Shown in pieces: positions 8,005 through 14,060 of a stretch of 20,835 bases of DNA (position 1 is the first letter of the stretch; every line of letters begins with the position of its first letter). This DNA comes from Rhodobacteraceae bacterium UBA996 (GTDB taxonomy: Bacteria; Pseudomonadota; Alphaproteobacteria; Rhodobacterales; Rhodobacteraceae): the NCBI GenBank assembly GCA_002291955.1, contig DBBA01000135.1, forward strand, positions 1-20,835, in the 5' to 3' direction. Under the pieces are notes generated by a model. The model did no database searches and was not told where the DNA came from. It was given only the letters and a program-made list of their open reading frames with translations. The position numbers and the translations under genes are program-made.

Positions 8005-8465
8005 GCGTCCTGCCCATCGTCACGTGGCCCGACCCGCGGCTGACCACGGTCTGCGATCCTGTGGCGGACGGCGAGGATGTGTCGCGGCTTGCCGCCGACA
8101 TGCTCGACACGATGTATGCCGCCCCGGGTCGCGGGCTGGCTGCACCTCAGGTCGGCGTGGTGAAGCGCCTGCTGGTGATGGATGCGTCGTGGAAGGTCGG
8201 CCCGCCCGCACCGATCGTGATGATAAACCCCGAGGTCGTCGGGCGCTGCACCAGCCGCGCCGTGGCCGAAGAGCGGTGCCTGTCGATCCCCGACCATCCG
8301 GTGGTGGTGGAGCGACCGGCCGCGTTGACGGTTCGGTGGCGTGGGCTGGACGGCGCGATGCACGAGCGGCCCTTCGAAGGGGTCGAGGCGCTGATCGTGC
8401 AGCACGAACTCGATCACCTCGACGGTATCCTGATCCTGCACCACGCGGGCGAGCTGGTCCGGTGA
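8001..8465 (+). CDS. Second, shorter peptide deformylase paralogue
   Basis: A 154-residue paralogue directly after def, sharing the same layout (WPDPRLTTV, DMLDTMYAAPG). GRGLAAPQ (Gln50) and QHELDHLDG (His135, Glu136, His139) are intact. Motif 2 reads ERCLS: the metal-ligand Cys93 stays but the glycine of EGCLS is arginine (Arg92). The protein ends ~10 residues after the HELDH motif and lacks the C-terminal basic helix of its neighbour. All metal ligands remain, so it may still be a deformylase, perhaps with altered specificity; a regulatory or dead paralogue is also possible. Overlaps of 4 bp on both sides place it in one operon with def and fmt. Confidence 0.87.
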   Translation: MSVLPIVTWPDPRLTTVCDPVADGEDVSRLAADMLDTMYAAPGRGLAAPQVGVVKRLLVMDASWKVGPPAPIVMINPEVVGRCTSRAVAEERCLSIPDHPVVVERPAALTVRWRGLDGAMHERPFEGVEALIVQHELDHLDGILILHHAGELVR

Positions 8466-9361
8466 GGATCATCTTCATGGGGACGCCGGACTTTTCGGTT
8501 CCGGCGCTCGATGCGCTTGTCGCGGCGGGGCATGACGTTGTTGCCGTCTATTGCCAGCCGCCCCGGCCCGCGGGGCGCGGGCAAAAGGACCGCCCGTCGC
8601 CCGTGCAGGCCCGCGCAAAGGCGCTGGGGCTGCCCGTCCGGCATCCGCGCAGCCTGAAGAGGGTGGATGAACAGGCGGAATTCGCAGCACTCGGGGCCGA
8701 TGTGGCAGTGGTGGTCGCCTATGGGCTGATCCTGCCGCAGGCGGTGCTGGATGCGCCGCGTCTGGGCTGCCTGAACATCCACGCGTCGCTACTGCCCCGC
8801 TGGCGGGGGGCGGCGCCGATTCACCGGGCCGTCATGGCGGGCGACGCCGCGACCGGCATCTGCATCATGCAGATGGAGGCGGGGCTGGATACCGGCCCGG
8901 TCCTGCTGGAACAGACCCTGCCCATCGGGCCGACCGACACGACGGGCGAGCTGCACGACCGGCTGTCGGCGCTTGGCGCCGGTCTGATCGTGCGGGCGCT
9001 GGCGGGCCTCGACACGCTGACCCCGCGACCCCAGCCCGACGATGGCGTGACCTATGCGTCCAAGATCGACAAGGCCGAGGCGCGGGTGGACTGGACGCTG
9101 CCCGCCATTCAGGTGGACCGGCTGATCCGCGGTCTGTCGCCGTTCCCCGGGGCCTGGTGCCTGGCGGGCGAGGAACGGGTGAAACTGCTGCGGTCGCGGC
9201 TGGCGGACGGATCGGGTGCCCCCGGCAAGGTGCTGCACGGGTTCACCATCGCCTGCGGCATCGGCGCCATCGATGTGCTGGAGGCCCATCGCGACGGCAA
9301 GCGCCCCATGCCCGCCGCCGAGGTGCTGCGCGGAATGGTCCTGCCGGACCGGCTTGGCTAG
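8462..9361 (+). CDS. fmt: Methionyl-tRNA formyltransferase
   Basis: A 299-residue protein. Its N-terminal formyltransferase domain starts RIIFMGTPDFSVPALDAL, with NIHASLLPRWRGAAPI holding Asn105 and His107, and MEAGLDTGPVL holding Asp143, the catalytic triad. A C-terminal OB-like tRNA-binding domain follows (SKIDKAEARVDWTLPA onwards). It formylates initiator Met-tRNA using 10-formyl-tetrahydrofolate. GTG at 8462 overlaps the upstream stop by 4 bp; the internal ATG at residue 6 would remove the first beta strand, so GTG is preferred. The def-def-fmt order joins formylation and deformylation in one transcript. Confidence 0.96.
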   Translation: MRIIFMGTPDFSVPALDALVAAGHDVVAVYCQPPRPAGRGQKDRPSPVQARAKALGLPVRHPRSLKRVDEQAEFAALGADVAVVVAYGLILPQAVLDAPRLGCLNIHASLLPRWRGAAPIHRAVMAGDAATGICIMQMEAGLDTGPVLLEQTLPIGPTDTTGELHDRLSALGAGLIVRALAGLDTLTPRPQPDDGVTYASKIDKAEARVDWTLPAIQVDRLIRGLSPFPGAWCLAGEERVKLLRSRLADGSGAPGKVLHGFTIACGIGAIDVLEAHRDGKRPMPAAEVLRGMVLPDRLG

Positions 9362-9382
9362 GCGGCCCGCACCGGGCATGAT
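9354..9382 (+). promoter_or_regulatory. Candidate promoter of the small membrane protein gene, probably leaderless
   Basis: TTGGCT (9354-9359, at the very end of fmt) and CATGAT (9377-9382) are 17 bp apart. The -10 box ends 6 nt before ATG 9389, with no Shine-Dalgarno between. It has the same geometry as upstream of def and rnr. Confidence 0.35.
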
Positions 9383-9388
9383 GCCACC

Positions 9389-9628
9389 ATGCCCATCATC
9401 GCCCTTGTCATCATCGGTGCCGCGGCCGGGTTCATCGCGACCCGGCTGATGCGCCTCAACACCGGTCTCGTCGAGACGGTCGCCATCGGCATCTTCGGTG
9501 CGCTGATCGGCGGGCTGGTGCTGCGGGGGCTGGCCACCGTCACCGGCTGGATGGCCGGGTTCGTAGGTGCCGTGCTGGGCGCGATGCTGCTGATCTGGCT
9601 CTGGCGGTCCTACGGCCCGCGCCGATAG
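9389..9628 (+). CDS. Small GlsB/YeaQ/YmgE-like membrane protein
   Basis: A 79-residue, very hydrophobic protein with three likely membrane helices (PIIALVIIGAAAGFIATRLM, TVAIGIFGALIGGLVLRG, MAGFVGAVLGAMLLIWLW) and a basic C-terminal tail (RSYGPRR). Glycine-rich helices, small size and the pattern GAAAGFIA...G.FGALIGG resemble the GlsB/YeaQ/YmgE (transglycosylase-associated) stress-linked membrane proteins, whose exact role is unknown. ATG 9389 lies 27 bp after fmt. The last 19 bp overlap the 3' end of the convergent gene at 9610-9861. Confidence 0.75.
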   Translation: MPIIALVIIGAAAGFIATRLMRLNTGLVETVAIGIFGALIGGLVLRGLATVTGWMAGFVGAVLGAMLLIWLWRSYGPRR

Positions 9629-9861
9629 CCTTCCCGCGCCAGCGTTGCCTGTTCGGCGGCGGTCAGCCGCGCCAAGGCCGCCTGCGGATCGGCCCCTTCG
9701 GCCCTCGCCCGCGCATAGATCCGTGCCGCGGATCGGGGCGACCATGGCAGCGCCGCGTCATGCAGCCAGCGGCGCAACTCGGGCGGCAGGCGGTCGAACG
9801 CCGCCATGGGCGATCCGTCGCGCCAGCGCACGCGGGACGACGACAGGTTTCCCTGTCTCAT
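9610..9861 (-). CDS. Small DUF6525-like protein, unknown function
   Basis: An 83-residue protein (MRQGNLSSSRVRWRDGSPMAAFDRLPPELRRWLHDAALPW...) that looks like the small Rhodobacterales family known as DUF6525; I recall no function. It is basic and mostly helical, with SAARIYARARAEGADPQAALARLTAAEQATLAREG as a likely helical hairpin. The ATG at 9861 overlaps the stop of the upstream GTPase gene by 4 bp (ATGA), so it should be translated from the same mRNA. A start further upstream is open but would run into the GTPase gene. Whether it takes part in zinc handling or is only a passenger cannot be told. Confidence 0.75.
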   Translation of the reverse strand: MRQGNLSSSRVRWRDGSPMAAFDRLPPELRRWLHDAALPWSPRSAARIYARARAEGADPQAALARLTAAEQATLAREGYRRGP

Positions 9862-11078
9862 GCCGCCGCGTCCTTGCGCCACTTCGGGAACGGGTCAGGC
9901 AGGTGCAGCCATTCGTTCCGCTCGAACTTGTCGTCGCGCCCCAGCAGGGCTGCATCCAGCGCCGCCGTGATCGCGGCGCGGTCCATGCCGGACCCGATGA
10001 ACACGATCTCCTGCCGGCGGTCGCCGAAGGGCGGGTGCCAGTTCTCGAGGATATGCGCCTGCGCGGCCGGGTCCTGCGGCCAGCGGGCGTTCGGCACCGC
10101 GGCCCACCAGGTGCCAAGCGGCTTCACGCTGGCGAGCGCACCGGCCAGGCTGAACTCGGCCACCCAGTCCGGGCGAGTCGCCACCCAGAAATGCCCCTTG
10201 GCGCGAAGCACGCCGGGCAGGGCGCCGGTCAGGATCTCGTGCACCCTGGCCGGGTCGAAGGGCCGCCGTGCGCGATAGACGAAGGACGAGATGCCGTATT
10301 CCTCGGTCTCGGGGACATGGTCGGCAAAGCCGTACAGTTCCTTCGCCCACAGAGGATGCTCGTGCGCGCGGTCAAAGTCGAACAGGCCGGTGTCCAGGAT
10401 CGCTTCAGGGTCTACGTCGGCATGATCGGTCAGGATCAGCCGGGCGTCGGGGTTCAGCGCCTTGACGATCTTGATCGCCGCATCGGTGCGTTCCGGCCCC
10501 GCATCGGTGACCTTGTTCAGCACGATGACATCGGCGAACTCCATCTGGTCGGTCAGCAGGTCCACCAGACTGCGCTTGTCTTCGGGGCCCAGTGTCTGGC
10601 CCCGGTCGGACAGGAAATCGTGGCTGGAGAAGTCGCGCAGAAGGTTCAGCGCATCGACGACCGTCACCATCGTGTCCAGCCGCGCCACATCGGACAGGCT
10701 GTCGCCGTCCTCGTCCCGGAAATCGAAGGTCGCGGCCACGGGCATGGGTTCCGAGATGCCGGTCGATTCGATCAGCAGGTGGTCGAACCGCCCCGCCTCG
10801 GCCAGCTTGCGCACCTCGGCCAGCAGGTCGCCGCGCAGGGTGCAGCAGATGCAGCCGTTGGTCATCTCGACCAGCGTTTCCTCGGCCCGCAGGGCGGCGC
10901 CTTCACGCACAAGGTCCGCGTCGATGTTCACCTCGGCCATGTCGTTGACGATCACGGCCACGCGCCGCCCCTGCCGGTTGTTCAGCACCCGGTTCAGCAG
11001 GGTCGTCTTTCCGGCCCCCAGGAACCCGGACAGGACGGTGACGGGCAGGCGGGAATCGCGGGAAACGGGCGCAGGCAT
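9858..11078 (-). CDS. CobW/COG0523-family GTPase, probable zinc metallochaperone
   Basis: A 406-residue G3E-family GTPase. The P-loop GFLGAGKTT spans residues 18-26, the metal-binding CxCC motif (NGCICC) has Cys76, Cys78 and Cys79, IESTGISEP is the switch region, and NKVTD resembles the G4 motif. A CobW C-terminal domain follows (SFVYRARRPFDPARVHEIL, KGHFWVATRPDW, RRQEIVFIGSGMD). Although CobW is named after cobalamin, this member is not in the cob run. It stands behind a Zur-box-like palindrome, as the ZigA/YeiR/ZNG1-type zinc-starvation members do, so a role in delivering Zn2+ to proteins when zinc is scarce is the better inference. ATG 11078 has GGAGA ~7 nt upstream. Confidence 0.88.
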   Translation of the reverse strand: MPAPVSRDSRLPVTVLSGFLGAGKTTLLNRVLNNRQGRRVAVIVNDMAEVNIDADLVREGAALRAEETLVEMTNGCICCTLRGDLLAEVRKLAEAGRFDHLLIESTGISEPMPVAATFDFRDEDGDSLSDVARLDTMVTVVDALNLLRDFSSHDFLSDRGQTLGPEDKRSLVDLLTDQMEFADVIVLNKVTDAGPERTDAAIKIVKALNPDARLILTDHADVDPEAILDTGLFDFDRAHEHPLWAKELYGFADHVPETEEYGISSFVYRARRPFDPARVHEILTGALPGVLRAKGHFWVATRPDWVAEFSLAGALASVKPLGTWWAAVPNARWPQDPAAQAHILENWHPPFGDRRQEIVFIGSGMDRAAITAALDAALLGRDDKFERNEWLHLPDPFPKWRKDAAA

Positions 11079-11105
11079 GGCATTCTCCGGGCTGGCTGGC
11101 CCTTG

Positions 11106-11134
11106 GGGATAGATGTTATGCTATAACATTGCAA
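11106..11134 (-). promoter_or_regulatory. Candidate promoter of the COG0523 GTPase gene
   Basis: On the minus strand TTGCAA (11129-11134) and TATCCC (11106-11111) are separated by exactly 17 bp. The Zur-like palindrome fills that spacer, the position where a bound repressor would exclude RNA polymerase. The mRNA would begin ~25-30 nt before ATG 11078. Confidence 0.5.
11113..11129. promoter_or_regulatory. Zur-box-like palindrome
   Basis: ATGTTAT (11113-11119), a 3-bp centre, and ATAACAT (11123-11129) form a perfect 7+7 dyad. The arms match the known proteobacterial Zur operator core (TGTTATA-N-TATAACA type) closely. It lies between the divergent GTPase gene (ATG 11078) and the small gene at 11182, so one operator could control both. 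Zur binds as a Zn2+-loaded dimer and releases when zinc is low. Confidence 0.75.
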
Positions 11135-11181
11135 CCCTGCCCCGCTGGACAACTCCGCCCTCGCGTGGCACCCCGCCCGGC

Positions 11182-11523
11182 ATGGACACGCCCCCGACCG
11201 ACAAACCCCGGCGCCCGCAACAGGTCTACACCCTGCTGGTCGAGGTCGGCCGCAAGGATGGAGATGGCCTGCCCGAGGGCAGCACGGGGGCTGGGCTGAT
11301 GATCTATTCCAGCGGCGTGGACGAAGCCGAAGCGGTGCGCGAGGCGGTCGCGATCCTGAAGCAGGCGGACCTGAACCCGCTCGAAGTGTCGGGCTATGGA
11401 ACGCTTCAGGAACGGCTGGACGACGGCCATGACATCCATGCCGACGAACGTGCCCTGATGGACCGCGCCTTGGCCGAGAACAGCGTGATCGTCGCGCAGA
11501 TCACGCCGTTCTGGCAGGAATAG
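11182..11523 (+). CDS. Small soluble protein of unknown function, divergent from the zinc GTPase
   Basis: A 113-residue protein I do not recognise. A proline-rich start (MDTPPTDKPRRPQQ) leads into a likely ferredoxin-like alternation of strands and helices (VYTLLVEVGRKDG, GLMIYSSGVDEAEAVREAVAIL, LNPLEVSGYGTLQERLDD, SVIVAQITPFWQE). It has no cysteine cluster, signal peptide or membrane segment. ATG 11182 is chosen; the frame is open to ATG 11113, but that codon lies inside the Zur-like palindrome and would add a low-complexity leader. A TATAAC at 11122-11127, inside the palindrome, is a possible -10 box, so the gene may be zinc-regulated together with the GTPase. The stop is 9 bp from the end of the convergent Hint gene. 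Confidence 0.7.
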   Translation: MDTPPTDKPRRPQQVYTLLVEVGRKDGDGLPEGSTGAGLMIYSSGVDEAEAVREAVAILKQADLNPLEVSGYGTLQERLDDGHDIHADERALMDRALAENSVIVAQITPFWQE

Positions 11524-11532
11524 CCCAAGGTC

Positions 11533-12627
11533 TCAGGCCCGGCGCACCAGGACAGGGGCGAGCGGCGCAACTGACGGCTCCTCGGCCGGCAGGGCCACCG
11601 GCACGACGGCCTGCGCGACCTGGCGGTGCATGGGCAGCGCCCCGGGCGGCAAGGCCCCAAGCGGGGTCGTCGCAAGGATCTCGGGGTGCTTGGCAATCGT
11701 CCCGGCATACAGGCTTTCCGCCCACAACCCGCCCACGCGAATGCAGGCGTGCTCGTCCAGCAGGATGTTGTACCAGGCGACCTCGGCCCCGTCCTCGTCG
11801 GCGGGGCGCGGCACGCCCGCGACCGGCAGATCGCGCGCGGCCACCAGCACCGCGTCGCTGCCGAATTCGCGCCGCGCGTCGGGCCCGGACAGCAGCACAC
11901 GCTGCAGGGGCGGTAGCACGACGGTCTCGGTCGCGTCGAACCAGCTGGCGGGAATGGTCACCGGGGCCAGGCTGCCGATGGCGGGCAGGGTGCGCCGCGT
12001 GATCCAGCGGACCGGCAGCGCGCGCCCGTCGGCGGTCAGCACCCGGTCACCCAGCTGCAGGCGGTCGATCCGGCGCGGCCCACCTTCGGTATCCACGGTC
12101 GTGCCGCGCGCAAAGCCGGGGGCCAGTCCCACGGCTTCCACCTGATCCGCGACAGCCACGCCCAGCACGCCCGCGCCGATCTCGGCTCCATGCAAACCGG
12201 CGACCAGACCGTGCAGGTCGGCCACGGCCAGCGGCGGTGGGGCCATCACTTCCAGCTGGTGGATTCGACCCTGTTCCGGCAGCTCCGCGGTCAGAAGCCC
12301 GCTGCGCGCCGGTCCGTTCCAGCTGTACGTCACGCGGACCAGCGTGCCGTCCTCGATCGTGCCGAGGTTGAGGCGGTGCTGCATCCGGTTGCGGCCGGTG
12401 ACCGCCTCGATCTCGAGAAACCGGCGCGGGGTCAGGGTCAGGCGGAACCCGCTGTCCCAGCCGCGCTCGATCGCCACGTCCACCAGCTGGTCATGGTTGC
12501 GCCCGACACCCCGTGCCCGCGCCTCGACCAGCAGCGTCCCGCGCGCCAGAAGCCCGGTCTCGACCACACCGGTCACGTTGCGCAGCACACGGTTGCCCGC
12601 GTGATCCCGAATGCCTGTCCAGCCCAT
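11533..12627 (-). CDS. Hint (hedgehog/intein) domain protein with apparently lost catalytic residues
   Basis: A 364-residue protein. Residues ~165-315 follow the Hint_2 layout common in Rhodobacterales: GTTVDTEGGPRRIDRLQLGDRVLTADG, LPVRWITRRT, LPPLQRVLLSG, DAVLVAARDL, and the terminal LLDEHACIRVGGLWAESLYAG. Catalytic Hint domains open with a cysteine (CFTPGT-like); here the position is Gly171 (PGFARGT). The block-B histidine of the usual SPQHRML-like motif is Gln242. The N-terminal ~160 residues contain a beta-rich region (RFLEIEAVTGRNRMQHRL, GTLVRVTYSW) and no signal peptide. ATG 12627 is chosen for GGAGA ~7 nt upstream; the open frame continues to 12939 without a better start. Secretion or binding roles are guesses. 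Confidence 0.8.
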   Translation of the reverse strand: MGWTGIRDHAGNRVLRNVTGVVETGLLARGTLLVEARARGVGRNHDQLVDVAIERGWDSGFRLTLTPRRFLEIEAVTGRNRMQHRLNLGTIEDGTLVRVTYSWNGPARSGLLTAELPEQGRIHQLEVMAPPPLAVADLHGLVAGLHGAEIGAGVLGVAVADQVEAVGLAPGFARGTTVDTEGGPRRIDRLQLGDRVLTADGRALPVRWITRRTLPAIGSLAPVTIPASWFDATETVVLPPLQRVLLSGPDARREFGSDAVLVAARDLPVAGVPRPADEDGAEVAWYNILLDEHACIRVGGLWAESLYAGTIAKHPEILATTPLGALPPGALPMHRQVAQAVVPVALPAEEPSVAPLAPVLVRRA

Positions 12628-12651
12628 TGCCTGTCTCCGCCTGCTCTGTCG

Positions 12652-12664
12652 GCCCGTTTCGGGC
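12652..12664. other. Short hairpin in the Hint/dapE divergent region (12628-12868)
   Basis: GCCCG and CGGGC flank a 3-nt loop, 25 bp upstream of the Hint gene start. The rest of this 241-bp divergent spacer holds no convincing promoter boxes; the dapE ribosome binding site is at its right end. Significance unclear. Confidence 0.25.
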
Positions 12665-12868
12665 GCGTGTTTGCAGCAGGCGGACATGGAGGGGCATCGC
12701 ACGGTGTGCGCCCCTGTCTGCTCGAACACCGCCCGGTATTCCGGTGCGGCCATGCCCGACCTGCCTCTGGTCGTTACCGGTGCAGAGTGCCACAGCCGCG
12801 GCACCCGGGGAAGGCCGATTGTGTGTGCAAGGGACCGCGGATAGGCACGGGGGCACAGGAGGATCCAG

Positions 12869-14029
12869 ATGCCCCAGACCGATCCCGCCATCGATCCTGT
12901 CGATCTGACCGCCCGCCTGATCCGCTGTGCGTCGGTCACGCCTGCCGATGACGGGGCGATGGGCGTGGTGCAACAGGTGCTGGCAGGCGCAGGATTTGAT
13001 TGTCACCGCGTGGACCGGGGCGGTGTGGCGAACCTGATCGCCCGCTGGGGTCCGCGCGGGCACGCCCGCACCTTCGGCTTCAACGGCCATGTGGACGTGG
13101 TGCCGCCCGGTGATCCGGCGGAGTGGTCGGTTCCCCCGTTTTCGGCCGAGGTGCGGGACGGCATGCTCTGGGGCCGGGGGGCCGCCGACATGAAGTCGGG
13201 CGTCGCGGCCTTTGTCGCGGCAGCCGTGGATTTCGTGCGGGACACGCCCCCCGATGGCGCCGTGATCGTCACCATCACCGGTGACGAGGAAGGCGACGCC
13301 ACTGACGGCACCACCGCGATCCTTGAAGCGATGGACAGGGCGGGAGAGCGGATGTCGGTCTGCCTTGTCGGCGAACCGACCTGTCCCGACCGTATGGGCG
13401 AGATGATGAAGATCGGCCGCCGCGGATCGCTGACCGCGTGGTTCGAGGCTGCGGGCGTGCAGGGCCACGCCGCCTATCCGCACCGAGCGAAGAACCCCGT
13501 CACGGCACTGGCTCGGCTGATCGACCGGCTTGGCTCCGCCGAACTGGACAGCGGGACAGACCATTTCGATCCGTCCACGCTCGCCCCCGTCACCTTCGAC
13601 ACTGGCAACCCGGCGACCAACGTGATCCCGGCGACCGCCCGCGCGACCGTCAACATCCGCTTCAACGACCGGCACACGGGCGCCGTCCTGACCCGCTGGC
13701 TGGAAGATCAGTCGGCGCAGGTCACGGCGGACACCGGCGTGACCATCACCGTCCGCGTCCGCGTGTCGGGCGAACCGTTCCTGACGCCGCCCGGCCCCCT
13801 GTCCGATCTGGTGGCAGCGGCGGTGCAGGCGGAAACCGGGGTGACCCCGGTCCTGTCCACCTCGGGCGGGACGTCGGATGCGCGCTTCATCCGCGCCCAT
13901 TGCCCGGTGGTCGAATTCGGCCTTGTCGGCGCCACCATGCACAAAGTGGACGAGCGGGTCGAGGTCGCGCATGTCCACCAGCTGAAGCGCATCTACGGGC
14001 GGATCCTGTCGGACTATTTCGCAGGCTGA
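12869..14029 (+). CDS. dapE: Succinyl-diaminopimelate desuccinylase
   Basis: A 386-residue M20-family metallohydrolase. FNGHVDVVPPGD carries the first zinc ligand His74 and Asp76; GRGAADMKSG supplies the bridging Asp107; TGDEEGD holds the catalytic Glu140 and the ligand Glu141; CLVGEP and the C-terminal HKVDERVEV supply the remaining ligands. GGTSDARFI is a typical DapE signature. It hydrolyses N-succinyl-LL-diaminopimelate to LL-diaminopimelate and succinate, for lysine and peptidoglycan. AGGAGG about 6 nt before ATG 12869 fixes the start, one of the clearest ribosome binding sites in the window. It is followed by rnr on the same strand after 31 bp. Confidence 0.95.
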   Translation: MPQTDPAIDPVDLTARLIRCASVTPADDGAMGVVQQVLAGAGFDCHRVDRGGVANLIARWGPRGHARTFGFNGHVDVVPPGDPAEWSVPPFSAEVRDGMLWGRGAADMKSGVAAFVAAAVDFVRDTPPDGAVIVTITGDEEGDATDGTTAILEAMDRAGERMSVCLVGEPTCPDRMGEMMKIGRRGSLTAWFEAAGVQGHAAYPHRAKNPVTALARLIDRLGSAELDSGTDHFDPSTLAPVTFDTGNPATNVIPATARATVNIRFNDRHTGAVLTRWLEDQSAQVTADTGVTITVRVRVSGEPFLTPPGPLSDLVAAAVQAETGVTPVLSTSGGTSDARFIRAHCPVVEFGLVGATMHKVDERVEVAHVHQLKRIYGRILSDYFAG

Positions 14030-14054
14030 CCCCGCCCGCCGCGCATGCTACCTG
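14026..14054 (+). promoter_or_regulatory. Candidate promoter of rnr, probably leaderless transcript
   Basis: CTGACC (14026-14031) and TACCTG (14049-14054) are 17 bp apart, and the -10 is preceded by TGC, giving an extended -10. The box ends 6 nt before ATG 14061, with no Shine-Dalgarno between. The -35 overlaps the dapE stop. Confidence 0.4.
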
Positions 14055-14060
14055 ATCCGC

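Noticed and set aside
11113..11181. ATG at 11113 as start of the small divergent gene
   Set aside because: The codon is part of the Zur-like palindrome and the added 23 residues are low-complexity; ATG 11182 begins the structured protein.
12628..12939. Longer N-terminus for the Hint protein
   Set aside because: The open frame has cysteine/arginine-rich, non-family sequence and overlaps the dapE start; ATG 12627 has GGAGA at the right distance.
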